A DNA stretch of 64,000 bases from Erpobdella octoculata (GCA_963978895.1 OZ022244.1:6699980-6763979), one strand, 5' to 3'. Positions 39,774 to 52,586 are shown, counted from the first letter of the stretch. The notes: generated by a model from the letters alone, not told the origin. A program made the numbers and translations.

Positions 39774-41717
39774 CTAAACAAGATAAGTTTTCTTGGAAGC
39801 ATTCATTTCCAATCTTCGAGGAGGTCGACGTGTTCTTTTAGGCCTCACCTTTGGAACCTGGTCTGTCGAGATGATTTGACGATTGTCCTCGTTAACTGAA
39901 ACGTCAACCGAAATGGCACTGTTAGAAGAATCGGTCGTCTTCAGGGATGACTTGATTGGTGGGAGAAGAGGGATGTCGAAAACATCAGATATAACCACTA
40001 GAGCTTCTTCTGATACCCGTTTTCGCAACTGATTGCAGTGTCGCCGCATCACTCTTCTTCCAACTTCAACGTCATAAACAGATTTTCCCAAACGTCGGAC
40101 GATTCTACCGGGAGTCCATTCTGGCTGATTCGGATTGTCGTATGTCCGCACATAGACAGCATCTTGTTCTGTAAACTCTCTTTTACAAGAACCGGGTTTC
40201 TCGATCTTTTCATCTTGATGATGGAATTTATTCAGTTGGAGGTCTGTCAAAGGAATTCGTAATTGTCTGCCTAGGAGTAGCTCTGCAGGTGTTTTCAGTT
40301 CTTCTGATGATGGTAGAGGTGTTGTCCTATACGTCAGCAAGAACTTTTGCAGCACGTCAGCCGTCGCACCCTCTCCCTGCAATTTTCTAAGAGCCCGCTT
40401 GAACATATCAACGAAACGTTCGGCTTGTCCGTTGCAGTGAGGCTGATATGGCGGTGATCTTACATGGTTGATGCCATGACTTTGGCAGTACTCCTCAAAC
40501 TCCTTTGAAACAAATTGTGTTCCATTGTCCGACACTAACATCTTTGGGTACCCATGCTGTGAAAAAATTTTACCCAACTCTTTGATTGTAGCAGTTGTTG
40601 TCGATGTCCTCATTTGGACAATTTCAGGCCACTTGGAGAAGGCATCCACAACCACAAGGAACATCATTCCTTCCATTGGACCGGCATAGTCTATATGGAT
40701 CCTCTCCCATGCGCAATCTGGTGTCGGCCATGGTGACAATTCATTTTTGACAGGCATCTTTGCAGCCATCTGACAGGAGCTGCAAAGCCTTACTCTGTCT
40801 TCAATATCCCTGTCGATACCTTGCCAATAAACATACCTCCGAGCGAGCATCTTCATCCTGGTGGCTCCTGGGTGTCCTTCGTGCAGCATTTTCAGAACTT
40901 GGTTCTTCAATATTGCTGGTATCACTGCGCGAGATCCCATGAAGAGTACACCATTACAAACAGACATGTTTGTAGCACGGCTGTGGTAGGCGTGTAGGAG
41001 CGATCCTGACTGAAATCTCGGCCATCGTCCTGTTCTGACGGCTTCCACAACCAACTTTAGCTCGGAGTCTTCTTCGGTCATCCTACGAATTTCCTCCTTA
41101 GTGACAGGCAAGTGTCGGATAACATCACTCTGAACTGCGTTGACATCCATTTCAATCTTTGCGATAACGATGTCATCATCTTCCTGCAGTTTTCTTGAAG
41201 TGATAAGACGGGATAGTGCATCGGCTTGTCCAAAGTGGGTAGATCGTCTGTACTCGATGTTGAAGTCGTAAGCAAGCAAGACGAGTTCCCATCGTTGTAG
41301 TCGATTTGCTGAGTGAGCAGATACACCAACCTTTGATCCAAAAATAGATAGTAAGGGCTTGTGATCTGTCAGCAGCATGAAGCGTCTGCCATAAACATAG
41401 CGGTGGAATTTTCTCACTGCGAATACCAAGGCAAGAGCTTCCTTCTCTATCTGTCCGTAGTTCTTCTCAGCCTTTGTGAGAGCTCTACTGGCGTGTGCAA
41501 TTGCTTTTTCCATGCCGTTTGGAAAACGATGGGAGATCACAGCTCCGATTCCATATTCACACGCGTCCGCAGCAACGACAATGTCCAGTTCAGGGTCGTA
41601 GTGCGTCAACAACAGATCTGACTGCAGCACTTTCTTTAGCTTTCTTAAAACTTCCTGGTGCTCTGCAGTCCATTCAAATGTGTCCTTCCTTTCGAGATCG
41701 TCCAAAGGGCCCCTCAT
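39774..41717 (-). CDS. Gypsy Pol, second part: RNase H and integrase
   Basis: Open frame overlapping the first part by 44 bp. It contains the RNase H region (ADACEYGIGAVISH, LLTDHKPL), an integrase HHCC finger (HEGHPGATRMKM...CSSC) and the integrase core with its acidic residues (HIDYAGPM, VSDNGTQF, NGQAERFV). The first methionine lies inside the end of RT, so this is not an independent gene but the downstream half of a frame-broken Gag-Pol. It ends 11 bp before the 3' LTR. Confidence 0.92.
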   Translation of the reverse strand: MRGPLDDLERKDTFEWTAEHQEVLRKLKKVLQSDLLLTHYDPELDIVVAADACEYGIGAVISHRFPNGMEKAIAHASRALTKAEKNYGQIEKEALALVFAVRKFHRYVYGRRFMLLTDHKPLLSIFGSKVGVSAHSANRLQRWELVLLAYDFNIEYRRSTHFGQADALSRLITSRKLQEDDDIVIAKIEMDVNAVQSDVIRHLPVTKEEIRRMTEEDSELKLVVEAVRTGRWPRFQSGSLLHAYHSRATNMSVCNGVLFMGSRAVIPAILKNQVLKMLHEGHPGATRMKMLARRYVYWQGIDRDIEDRVRLCSSCQMAAKMPVKNELSPWPTPDCAWERIHIDYAGPMEGMMFLVVVDAFSKWPEIVQMRTSTTTATIKELGKIFSQHGYPKMLVSDNGTQFVSKEFEEYCQSHGINHVRSPPYQPHCNGQAERFVDMFKRALRKLQGEGATADVLQKFLLTYRTTPLPSSEELKTPAELLLGRQLRIPLTDLQLNKFHHQDEKIEKPGSCKREFTEQDAVYVRTYDNPNQPEWTPGRIVRRLGKSVYDVEVGRRVMRRHCNQLRKRVSEEALVVISDVFDIPLLPPIKSSLKTTDSSNSAISVDVSVNEDNRQIISTDQVPKVRPKRTRRPPRRLEMNASKKTYLV

Positions 41718-43902
41718 TGATCGAATAATAGCTTATCATGCCTAAGAATGATTTTAACTGCTTTGCATCCTTAGGCTCTGGCATTTCAACAATCGCTTGA
41801 ATTTTCTCGGGGTCTGGTCGACGGCCATCTCTTGAAACAATGTGCCCCAAAAACTTGATTTCTTCTTTAGCAAATGAACACTTTTCCATTCGTACACGAA
41901 ATCCACTCTCAGCGATTTTCTTGAACAAAGCTTTAACATTTCGATTGTGTTCATCCAGCGTAGATCCGGTCACTATGACATCATCTAGATATGCTGCACA
42001 ACCTTCCAGTCCTGTGATCATTCGATCCATAGCTTCTTGAAAAATGCCAGGTGCGCATTTGACTCCAAAAGGCAATCGCTGGTACTGGAACAAACCTTTG
42101 TGTGTATTAATTGTGACCAGTTCCTTCGAGTCGTCTTCAACTTCCATCTGCAAGTATGCGTCAGCGAAGTCAATCTGAGTGAACCATGCGCCTTGGTTCA
42201 GACGAGCAAAGATTTCATCGGGCACAGGTAGCGGGTGTCGGTGCATTTCCAGTGCATCGTTGAGTCCTGTTTTGAAGTCTGCACATATCCTGACTGCTCC
42301 ATTTTTCTTGGCAACCACAACAATCGGGGCGGCCCAGTTGCTGTAGTCAACCTTCTTCAGAACTCCCTGCTGCACCAAACGCTCCAGCTCCACGTTAACT
42401 GCTTCTTCCCGAGCAAACGGAATCTTTCTCTGTCGGCAGAAGATTGGACGTGTTCCCTGCTTGACGAACAATTGAGCTTTTGTTTGACATTTTCCCAATT
42501 CTTCCTTGAAAACATCTGGAAAACATTCACTCAAACTGCTGGCAAGATGTTCCCCTTCCTCCTTTGGCTTCTGCTCAATTTTGCAGCAGATGGCGTTGAA
42601 TGCTTTTTGAAGAGGAGGAAGTTGGTTCATCCATTCGATGCCTAACAATTGCTCGACTTTGTCAGCCACGTAGCAGCGACCGTGACCTGAATGTCCTCCA
42701 CAGGTGAACTTTACATCAAATTGTCCCAGGACCTCAATCGGACTTCCATTTGCAGCTCCCAGTGTCGTCGTTGACCTCTCCAAGGCAGGTGAACCGATTT
42801 GTTCCCATGTTTCCTTGTTGATGAGTGTGACGTCGGCACCAGAATCTAACTGCATTCTAACCTGAGTGTCACCAAAATTAACCTCAGTGTACCTCCGATT
42901 GGCAACCACATTACCAACAATCTTCTTAATTGCTTTATTTTTTCTCTGTTGAGCTTTTGGCTGATTTTTCGGACAATCTTTTCTAAAATGTTCTGGCGAA
43001 CCACAGATGAAACAATTACCTTTGGTAGAAGATCGGGGGATATCCTTGCTAGGGAACCCAGGTCGAGGCTTCTTCCTGTTCATTTGTTTTACTGCATTAA
43101 CATTTTGTACATTGTCGATGACGTCCGAATCTATTTTCAAACTCGTTACAAATTCGCATTCTTTAACAAGGTCAGCTAACGTGCACTCCTCTTGAGTCTC
43201 CAGTTTCCTCAACAACCTTGTTCGGATGTCAGCATGTCGAGCTCCTTGCAGTGCCGAAACAAAAACAAGACATTTAAAATGTTCTTTTGACATTTGTTCG
43301 ACTTGAGCCAGTGCCGTCATTCTATTTATTGTTGAACCTAGCTTGCTGTACCCAAGATCACCAATTACCAACCTGAACATGTCGAACCTTCTCCTGAAAA
43401 CCGAGACCTTGTCCCCAAACAGCGACTCCAAAATTTCCTTGGTTTCGTCGTAGGTCAGATCTTTTGTTGTTTTCGGCAAGATGTGGTCGGTGAAACTCCC
43501 GTACGATTGCAAGTCCAACTTCGACACGAGTGCTTGCGTTTTATCTGGGTCGGATAACTCGGTACCATGGCTGATCATAACTGCTTCGAAACGATCAATC
43601 CACTTTGAGAATGTCCTACCGGACTCGGGGTCATGGCTGAATTCCGAAATTTGTCTCATCAACTCTGGTACCAAATCTGGTTTGTTTCTAACCATTGAAA
43701 CTGGACCACTTGATTGAAACTTCATCGACCGAATGAGTTCTGCAAAAACCTCTTCGCGTTTGCGATTGTCTTCGAGAATTTGCGTACGCATCTCCTCCTC
43801 ACGTTTGCGGTTTTCTTCATCTCGGCGTCGGTTTTCTTCGTCTCGGCGTCGGTTTTCCTCCAAAAACGTAGCCATGAGTGAATAAAACTTTTCTTCAGCC
43901 AT
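41674..43902 (-). CDS. Gypsy Gag-Pol, first part (742 codons, frame broken in RT)
   Basis: Starts at 43902, 22 bp from the 5' LTR. Residues about 12-50 are a charged coiled-coil repeat (RRRDEEN twice). A Gag region follows to about 290. A CCHC zinc knuckle lies at about 298-310 (CFICGSPEHFRKDC), a protease active site at about 352 (LDSGADVTLI), and reverse transcriptase from about 500 with IDFADAY and YLDDV at about 638. After residue about 727 (FLGMISYYS) the frame leaves the family pattern and runs to an early stop. The next pol part is in another frame, so a small indel or deletion has broken the polyprotein. Confidence 0.93.
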   Translation of the reverse strand: MAEEKFYSLMATFLEENRRRDEENRRRDEENRKREEEMRTQILEDNRKREEVFAELIRSMKFQSSGPVSMVRNKPDLVPELMRQISEFSHDPESGRTFSKWIDRFEAVMISHGTELSDPDKTQALVSKLDLQSYGSFTDHILPKTTKDLTYDETKEILESLFGDKVSVFRRRFDMFRLVIGDLGYSKLGSTINRMTALAQVEQMSKEHFKCLVFVSALQGARHADIRTRLLRKLETQEECTLADLVKECEFVTSLKIDSDVIDNVQNVNAVKQMNRKKPRPGFPSKDIPRSSTKGNCFICGSPEHFRKDCPKNQPKAQQRKNKAIKKIVGNVVANRRYTEVNFGDTQVRMQLDSGADVTLINKETWEQIGSPALERSTTTLGAANGSPIEVLGQFDVKFTCGGHSGHGRCYVADKVEQLLGIEWMNQLPPLQKAFNAICCKIEQKPKEEGEHLASSLSECFPDVFKEELGKCQTKAQLFVKQGTRPIFCRQRKIPFAREEAVNVELERLVQQGVLKKVDYSNWAAPIVVVAKKNGAVRICADFKTGLNDALEMHRHPLPVPDEIFARLNQGAWFTQIDFADAYLQMEVEDDSKELVTINTHKGLFQYQRLPFGVKCAPGIFQEAMDRMITGLEGCAAYLDDVIVTGSTLDEHNRNVKALFKKIAESGFRVRMEKCSFAKEEIKFLGHIVSRDGRRPDPEKIQAIVEMPEPKDAKQLKSFLGMISYYSINEGPFGRSRKEGHI

Positions 43903-43923
43903 TTCAAATCCTCGTCGCCAAAA

Positions 43924-44142
43924 TGTTATGACCCGATAAACAACGACGTTAGTTATATTTCGAATATAGTTTATTTAACCATTAAAACGATACAGCGCTC
44001 AGCCATCAACAACGAGAGAGAAACTCAAAAAAGGACGTTAATGGAAGGAAAACAAAGATATTAATATCCACAACCGTAGATATTAATATTAACTGTCAAT
44101 TATAAAAATATATAATTAATACAATTAAATGTCTCCATAACA
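43924..44142 (-). repeat. 5' LTR of the gypsy element
   Basis: 219 bp, matching the 3' LTR. It should carry the element's promoter; no TATA box stands out beyond AT-rich TATAAAAATATATAA near 44100. Confidence 0.95.
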
Positions 44143-45841
44143 GATAAATTTTTTCAATGCTGCCAAAAAAAGTAACTACAATTGGATCTTGACTTGCAGC
44201 ATGCACCCCTGACAAGTTTAAACTGTGATTGTCACAATTCACAAACAGTGCCTTGTTATTTTTTTTGCAAATTCTTTGCTGAACTCCAGATAAATGCTCC
44301 GACATAACAGCTGCATTGTCATAGCATTGAGATCTACAATTTTGTAACGGGATGTTGTCAGATTCCAATCTCTTTACGATAACATCTTCAATTGAGGCTG
44401 CATCTTTTCCATGAATTTCAATGTAGCCAAGAAATGACTCTTTTATTACAACCTCCCTTTTATCGAAATTTATGTCAACATACCTGATAACTTCAGACAT
44501 TTGTTCCCGGTGTGCCAAGTCAGGAGTTGAATCAAACAAAATCCCGTAGTATTTATTTTTTCGGATGTCAATCAGCAAATGATTTCTCACATTCGAAGCA
44601 AGAATGCTGATGAACTCATTCTGAATTTCTGGGGATAAATATGAAACGGGTCCTGGATTCTTTCTAGCATAGTCAAAGTGTGCCTGCAAAATTGGGTCAT
44701 ACTGAGCTAGAAGTTGAAGAACAAACAAAAAGTTTCCTACATTTTTGTTTCCTGTGGCGTCAAGTTTCTCAACATGTCCACGCAATGCCAAGTTTTGAGT
44801 GACCAAGAATTTTATACAATTTAGTATTCGCTTCAAAACATCTTGCCATCTTGCAACTTCTGACTGAATTTCAGCTTCAAGTGATGCATCGATTGTTTTT
44901 CCTTGAATCAATCTGCGCTCTGCTTCTTTCCATGCATTAAATGATTTCCGGTGGAAAGGATTGTTCTCGTGAGCCGCTAGTTTTTCTGGCTTCCTCCACT
45001 TGCTGAATCCATTAGATAATGGAGGCGCTGGTGGCAGAGCGGTAGAGCGCTCGCCTGTTGATCGTTAGGTCGGCAGTTCAAGCCTCACCTGCGTCACCAG
45101 CGTAACTCCCTTAGGCAAGGAGTTCACTCGCATTGCTTTCTCATGTCTATGAAAATAGCGTGTTCTTCGAAGTTTCCGATCCAAAGGAACCTTCGTAAGC
45201 GCCTCTGACTTATCTGGCGCTATATAAATTCATTATTATTATTATTATTATAATTCAAAAGATGATTTATTATTTGCACTGGATGAGGGAAATAACAAGC
45301 AGCAAAAACAATACGCTGCTTCATTCAATGGTGAATAAACTAGCCAGACCCGATTCACCTCATCACCCTTTCCATTGGCAAGTCTCCGCTTTAACCATGG
45401 CTTTGTCATAGAACGGCCGTCTTTCTTAGCAAATTGACCATTATTATTTTGAAATACATTAGAGCCTCAAGATACCATTTCTGTGCAGAGCTGTTGAGAA
45501 ATTATAGGCAGTCGTGATGTTTGGTCGAAATCCAAATAGCCAACGTCGCCGAGCATAAGCACAGCTGGAATTGGATTTGGCCTATGAGAAATTATATCAA
45601 TTTCTACTTCAGAGTCAGATGAAGTTGATAAACTACTACTGTTCTCTATGTTTTGCTAATTCTGCTGTACACTTGGTTGATCATTGAATTCATCAACATC
45701 AGTATCCTGAGGCTGTTGGCTTTCTTCTGGTGTTGACTTTGCCTTCTTCAAAAAACATTCCAGTAGTTTGCTGGACTTACTAGCTTCTCTTGTTTCATCT
45801 GCCTTTTTTTCTTCGCTGAGCTCCACTAGGCCTTTTTCCAA
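44143..45841 (-). pseudogene. hAT transposase, N-terminal part
   Basis: Starts near 45841 (MEKGLVELSEEKKADE), continues through a TTF-type zinc-finger region (KKDGRSMTKPWLKRRL, VYCFCCLLF), then after a SINE insertion (45021-45252) reads SNGFSKWRKPEKLAAHEN. The DUF4371-like core follows at 44911-44143 (YYGILFDSTPDLAHREQMS, LFVNCDNHSLNLSGVH). An in-frame stop lies before the finger. The frame runs straight into the gypsy insertion. Confidence 0.85.
45021..45252 (+). mobile_element. tRNA-derived SINE, copy 2 (ATT tail), inside hAT
   Basis: Head with A box TGGCAGAGCGG and B box GTTCAAGCC, and a central block CAGCGTAACTCC...GGAGTTCACTCGCATT as in the 21180 copy. It ends TCTGGCGCTATATAAATTC then (ATT)n, an end shared by many L2/CR1-type LINEs and their SINEs. 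It splits the hAT codons FEL|SNG. Flanks share only ATAAT. Confidence 0.85.
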
Positions 45842-46682
45842 ACATATCTGGAATTAAGAAAACTTTGTATATAAGATACAATATTGATAAATAGTTATTT
45901 ATATAATTAACAATAATTAAATTTTCTAATAAATTTTAATATAACTTTTTTAATTTTATTTGACAAACTGAAAAGTATTATTTTCAAATTGCTTTAACCA
46001 TATAACCAAGTTCAATTTTATATAAATGAACCATTCCAGTGAAGAAAAAATTCAAGAAAATAATAATCATTGTTACTCACTTTGTTTATTTGTGTTCCTG
46101 CAAAAAAGAAATGCAAAATCCAAACAACTTTTCTTTTTGATGATTGATTAGTAGTTCATTAACATAGTTGGTATGGTATATAATAACAAAGAATAGTCAA
46201 AATGAACGTCTTGTTCAAAAAGTTTGTGGACTTTTGAAAAGATCCTCAACAAATTTAAATTGTTTTTTTTTTAATTATTTTGATCTTTTAATTTATCGTT
46301 TACAGTTTACTAACATAATATAACAATCACTCTTATAATTCAATTTGATTTGAATAGATCAAGATTCGAGCTGACTAAAGTCTATATGATCTGTACATAA
46401 TTAACATATTTAGAAGGAGGTTGGATGCATACCGATGCTGTCGCATCCTCCCAGCCTGTTCAATGTGATTGTGTAAATTTGTTTGTATCAGTAAAATTTC
46501 ATTCCACTGCTGCAGGCACATAACAAAGTTATTACTGTGCACTCAATGCTACATATTTCTCAAAACAGATTTTACTAGTTTATATTCATAATTGTAATAC
46601 ATAGACTCATGTCCAATGTCCATGTGTCATACTAAGGAAGATTATCTACATTATCATCCATTTCTCCAGCAGCCCGTTGGTC
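45842..46682. other. hAT 5' non-coding region
   Basis: AT-rich sequence of the hAT element upstream (gene sense) of the transposase start. No feature recognised. Confidence 0.4.
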
Positions 46683-47138
46683 CCATATATATATAGAATA
46701 AATATATTGGACCGCCTGTTGTTTAGGAAGGCTTTTAGCAAGGCAGCCTAGTAGACCGGAGATCCGAAACGAAGAACTGAGAGTTACAACCGTATAGTAA
46801 CTTAATCAAATATTTTTTAATAGAAAAATTTTTTTTTATGTACAAAATAAATTTTTAATTTTATAAAAATTAAAATTTTTTTTTTATAAAAATTTCAGTT
46901 GACATTGAATTTTATTGGCGTAGTCTCTAGTTCGATGGTCTATTTATGTCTATTTAACGTCACCTATGTTTTCGGTAAATTATTAACTCCGCCTTGCTTT
47001 TGCAAGCCAGTCCCAAGCCTGGAGAAAGGAGGAGGGAAAAGTTAAAGGATCAAATTATGATCCACGACTGGTAGTACTTAGGTGCTTCTGACACAGCCGT
47101 TTTAGTCTTAAAACACTTGGTGTAAAGGACTATAAACT

Positions 47139-47176
<38 letters not shown>

Positions 47177-47441
47177 CGGTAAATTAGAATTGTATATTTT
47201 TTATGTCGGATATCGCGTTAAATTAAAATAAAGCTCATATCAACTACTTTTAGCTATAAGAAATCGACGTTTCTGTTTCTTACAAACCGTAGTTTAGTCT
47301 CCGCGGTCGTACCAAAAATAGATTAATACAAATAATGAATATTCATGGTACCAAAAGACTCTAAATCGTTTTTTTCGGAGGCCATCTTGGCATCTCACTC
47401 AAAACCTGCTCATCTCCGATATATTTATTCTATATATATGG
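46683..47441. mobile_element. Small TIR element (MITE) inside hAT
   Basis: Inverted ends CCATATATATATAGAATAAA and (reverse) CCATATATATAGAATAAA, flanked by the 6-bp duplication TTGGTC (46677-46682 and 47442-47447). No coding content. It contains a poly-A retroposon at 46983-47174. Confidence 0.75.
46983..47174 (+). mobile_element. Poly-A retroposon, copy 3, inside the MITE
   Basis: Same family as at 5187 and 22380, with an A run of about 30. Perfect 12-bp target duplication TTCGGTAAATTA (46971-46982 and 47175-47186). Confidence 0.9.
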
Positions 47442-47794
47442 TTGGTCTCGTGAGACAAAAACGAAACTAAACTTAGTAATAGCAGTTATGTGTAGGCGGC
47501 TACACTGTCTAACCCAATGTAGCTATACCACGGATATACTATATAGAGGATAATCTATACAAGCTTTTAACTGCATTGCTTGACTTGACCTGCACTGTTC
47601 TAAAGAAGAGTCATAGAAATTGCTAGGTAAAGCAAAATAATAATAAAAAAAGTTTGGTCACTGATATTGCGCCCCCAGCCCTGCGCCCGGGGACAACTGT
47701 TACCCCCTGCCCCCTCCCTACGCCACTGGATTAGGCGTTCCCTTATCGACAAAGTCCATTACGGGAGCGCCATGTGAGTCACGTGCAAAAATAA

Positions 47795-48045
47795 AAATAA
47801 AATAATAATGAAGGTGTCGTACAATATTGAATATTAATTAGTTTCATAAGCTTTCCTAAAATAAAATAAACTGAAATACAATAATATAATAAAATACTAA
47901 TGGAGGTGTCGTACAATATTGAATATTAATTAGTTTCATAAACTATCCTAAAATAAAATAAAGTAAAATACAATAATATAACAAAATAATAGTGGAGGTG
48001 TCGTATAATATTGTATATTAATTAGTTTCATAAGCTCTCCCAAAA
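47795..48045. repeat. 92-bp tandem repeat at a LINE 3' end
   Basis: About 2.7 units, each with GGAGGTGTCGTACAATATTG and AATTAGTTTCATAA; starts near 47810, 47902 and 47994. The last unit merges with the end of the LINE frame, so the array is built from the LINE's 3' tail. Confidence 0.8.
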
Positions 48046-49250
48046 AGTTCGAATTTAAGGAGAGATTTAAATGCAGTTAGAGAAATGTCAGGATTTTTTA
48101 GGTCCTGCGACAAGGAGTTCCAGAGCTGCGGACCAGCCACTGCGAAACCCCGGGGACCCATCCGCACAGAGTGTGTCCGGGGAACATTCAGGTCGCCACG
48201 AGCGGCTGGCCGAAGGCGGGAACTGTAATCACTGGAGCTGACTTGTGAAATCATGTCGCGCAAGTATGGGGGAGCCAGACCGTGCAAACACTTAAAAACC
48301 AATAGACTTAGTTTAAACTGGATTCTTTGTCTGTGCAAACGTTTACGCATGTCATCCGAAACTGGGTCAAATCTCCGCTTCCTTAGAATCAGGCGAGCCG
48401 CCGAGCGCAGCACAGACTGGAGTCTGTTGATCAGTTCATCACTCAATCCTGCAAGCAGACTATTGCAGTAATCGAGTTTACTCGAGACGAACGCATGAAC
48501 GGGCACTGTGCAGGCCTCGGTTGAAAGAGAGCCGTGGATGACTCGGAGTTGGCGAAGCTGGTAAGATGATGAGCGGCAGATTTTCTTGACATGATCGCGC
48601 ATGGTCAATGGACCATCAATCGTGACACCAAGATCATTCACCACAGGTTGAAAAGTCACAGCACCCCCAAGGAGGGTCACAGATTTTATTCTGATCTTTT
48701 GTAACTGCTTTTGTCCTCCAAGCCAAATAAATTGAGTCTTGTCAGGGTTCAACTTGAGACGATTCGACGACATCCAGGCATCAATCACACCAATACATTC
48801 AGTCACATTCGTTACATGGCGGTCTGCATTGGCCGCTCCACCGACAGCATACAATTGAGCATCATCGGCATAACAGTGAATTCCCAAGCCATGCTCAGAT
48901 GTAGCAATAGGGACGTCCGCAGGAGAAAAAGCAGAAGACTAAGTACACTACCTTGAGGAACGCCAGAAGTGACATCAGCGGTCAACGACGCGACCCCGAC
49001 GAAAACGACCTGCTGCATCCGTTCCCGGAGAAAGGAAGACAGTCAAGCAAGGACCGACCCATACAACCCAAATGACTCTTTAAGACGATGGAGAAGTATG
49101 TCATGGTCCACTGTATCAAAGGCAGCACACATATCGAGTAATTGGAAATGAAGGTGAGGTTGGATATTGGCCGGTAATGTTTGACGTCATTTCGATCCAG
49201 ATCTTCTCCCTTCCAAATTGGCTTCACGATGAATTTTCACCAATAGTGCT
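48018..49250 (-). pseudogene. LINE reverse transcriptase fragment (CR1/L2 type)
   Basis: An open 289-codon stretch (48887-48018) starts GIHCYADDAQLYAVG, with the YADD catalytic site, then LKLNPDKTQFIWLGG and the C-terminal region (FVSSKLDYCNSLLAGL, GPRGFAVAGPQLWNSL). Upstream pieces in other frames (49250-48890) include HYRPISNL, FDTVDHDILLHRL and SGVPQGSVL. The part between PISNL and the FDTVDH segment is deleted, so the copy is dead. Confidence 0.88.
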
Positions 49251-49403
49251 TCTAGGCCATGATTTGATTTAGTGAAAAAAACTAAATAAACGTTTTATAA
49301 CTATAGTGGTAATTATGCAGGGTTGTAAAATAATACCAGCTCCCCTCTGATAAACGGCGGATCCAGGAATTTCTTTAGGGAAATAATTTTTAATTTTTTA
49401 AAA

Positions 49404-49602
49404 TTTTGATTACACTTGATTTAGAAATACGAAAGATGTTCGAATGAATTTGTTTTAATTGAATCATGTATTGTCATCCAATATAAAGCTATGCTGAAAG
49501 TTTCAGCTTCCTAGCTAGTCAAAAAGCTAGTTAAATTTTACTTGTAAGATTTGCGTACAGAGAAAGCCACACACACACATACACAAACAGAGATTGTAAC
49601 CT
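49404..49602. repeat. Dispersed repeat, copy 1
   Basis: About 200 bp containing AAAGCTATGCTGAAAGTTTC and AGCTTCCTAGCTAGTCAAAA. The reverse complement recurs at 53259-53462 on the other side of actin D. Confidence 0.75.
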
Positions 49603-49619
49603 AAATCAAGGCTTGTAAG

Positions 49620-50400
49620 AAGTAAGCATTTAAGAAACATAAATAATATAAAATTTACCATTTTAATTAATGGTATTCTATGCGCAACTTGATTTTCAAT
49701 CCAAATAGAACGCAAGGACTCCATTTTGATCATCAAACCACTCCTTATACGGGTCATCGTTTAAGCATCTAATGATGTTGCAGATTTTGCAGCCTCTCTT
49801 ATTTTATCCCCATCTTGATCTCTAAGAGTTATGACAGTTGTTGCAGCCAGACCAACAACATTTGCTATCTCCACGGCCTTCTCTCCCTTATCAAATCGTA
49901 GCAGAATATCTAAAAAAAAATTTAATTTTTGGTAATTCTACCAGCAATGCCATTTCCACTCATTTTTTCCAAAAAAATTACAAGGGTATGTTTAGAGTAA
50001 TGTAGCAAGTTTAATTTAATAAAAGATAATGAAAATACAAAACTTAGATAATCACAAGTTATATTTTGTTTCTTAAATGATTATTCTTAATTTGAAATTC
50101 CCGCAACATCTGTTTGTATTATTTTGTATCTCTTAAATGAGGCTTCACCTTATTGCCAATTAACAAAAATGTGTCCCTAGTTTCGATCTGATTTACTTTT
50201 TTGATGGCATGGCGCAAAAGTTGTGCCAACTTTAAAAAAATTTTATAAAAAATTAAAAAAAAAAGTTAAAGACTCGAACCCAAAACAACGCAACATCGAA
50301 AATCTAACGACGCACAATGAAAATTAGTGCTAATTCAGCAGCGACGCAACTTTGAAAAAACGCAAAACGAAACGACGCAAAGTGAAGTCTTGCTGTATCT
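49620..50400 (-). pseudogene. Tigger-type (pogo/CENP-B) transposase remnant
   Basis: On the minus strand from about 49910 the translation reads DILLRFDKGEKAVEIANVVG and LAATTVITLRDQDGDKIREA, then AAKSATSLDA, a stop, and (frame starting 49757) RSGLMIKMESLRSIWIENQV. This is the psq/CENP-B helix-turn-helix start of Tigger transposases. An end with GACTTCACTTTGCGTCG, similar to Tigger termini, lies near 50370-50400. Only the N-terminus remains. Confidence 0.7.
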
Positions 50401-50627
50401 GAGTACAACTCTATAATATTATAGGTTAAATTGTTAATTGACTGACACATACGGAACACACGGGGATGTCTTGCAACCATGTAACCACTTAGCATTTATG
50501 TAAGCAGTTTTGTATCTGTGCAGCTTGAACCATCGAAGCAAAACGATTAGGAATTTTTTATATAGCAACAATTCTTCGAACCCCATTTTGCAACAAAACA
50601 AAGACAAAAAATATTCATTTTTTAAAA

Positions 50628-50633
50628 TTTATT
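50628..50633 (-). terminator. Possible polyadenylation signal of actin D
   Basis: AATAAA on the minus strand, about 230 bp after the stop codon. Confidence 0.35.
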
Positions 50634-50861
50634 TTTTAATACAAATACGAATTAGCACCGAAAAATATATGACTCGTTTTTAAAAAAAGCCAGGGAACAA
50701 CTTTAAACAAAAATGAAAAAACTTATTAATTCATTAAACTGACATAAAATATAAAAAAATGCAAATCTTGTTCTTGTGAGCGCAGAAAAAGAAAATTAAA
50801 ACTTTTTGAAAGAAGACCACTTGGAATTGTTTTCCAGCTCGCAAATAAATTGGCCTGGTGC

Positions 50862-52586
<1,725 letters not shown>

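Larger units (their letters stand above)
39545..44142 (-). mobile_element. Ty3/gypsy LTR retrotransposon, 4598 bp
   Basis: Two 219-bp LTRs (5' LTR 44142-43924, 3' LTR 39763-39545) begin TGTTATG and end CATAACA and look identical. A 5-bp target duplication GATAA lies at 39540-39544 and 44143-44147. A purine tract (GGAGGGGGAGG on the minus strand) abuts the 3' LTR. A primer-binding-site-like TGGCGACGAGGAT lies two or three bases inside the 5' LTR. It is inserted in the hAT transposase gene in the same orientation. Domain order PR-RT-RH-IN places it in Ty3/gypsy. Confidence 0.96.
38070..47728 (-). mobile_element. hAT transposon (DUF4371/ZMYM1-like type), 9.7 kb with nested insertions
   Basis: Terminal inverted repeats begin CAGTGGCGTAG at both ends with further similarity (GCGCCCGGGGACAA). 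A perfect 8-bp target duplication GATTAGGC flanks it (38062-38069 and 47729-47736). The transposase reads on the minus strand but is split. Without the gypsy element the hAT would be about 5.06 kb. It lies between the convergent actins C and D. Confidence 0.93.

Noticed and set aside
40038..43717. Many short plus-strand ORFs over the gypsy element
   Set aside because: Shadows of the minus-strand Gag-Pol frames.
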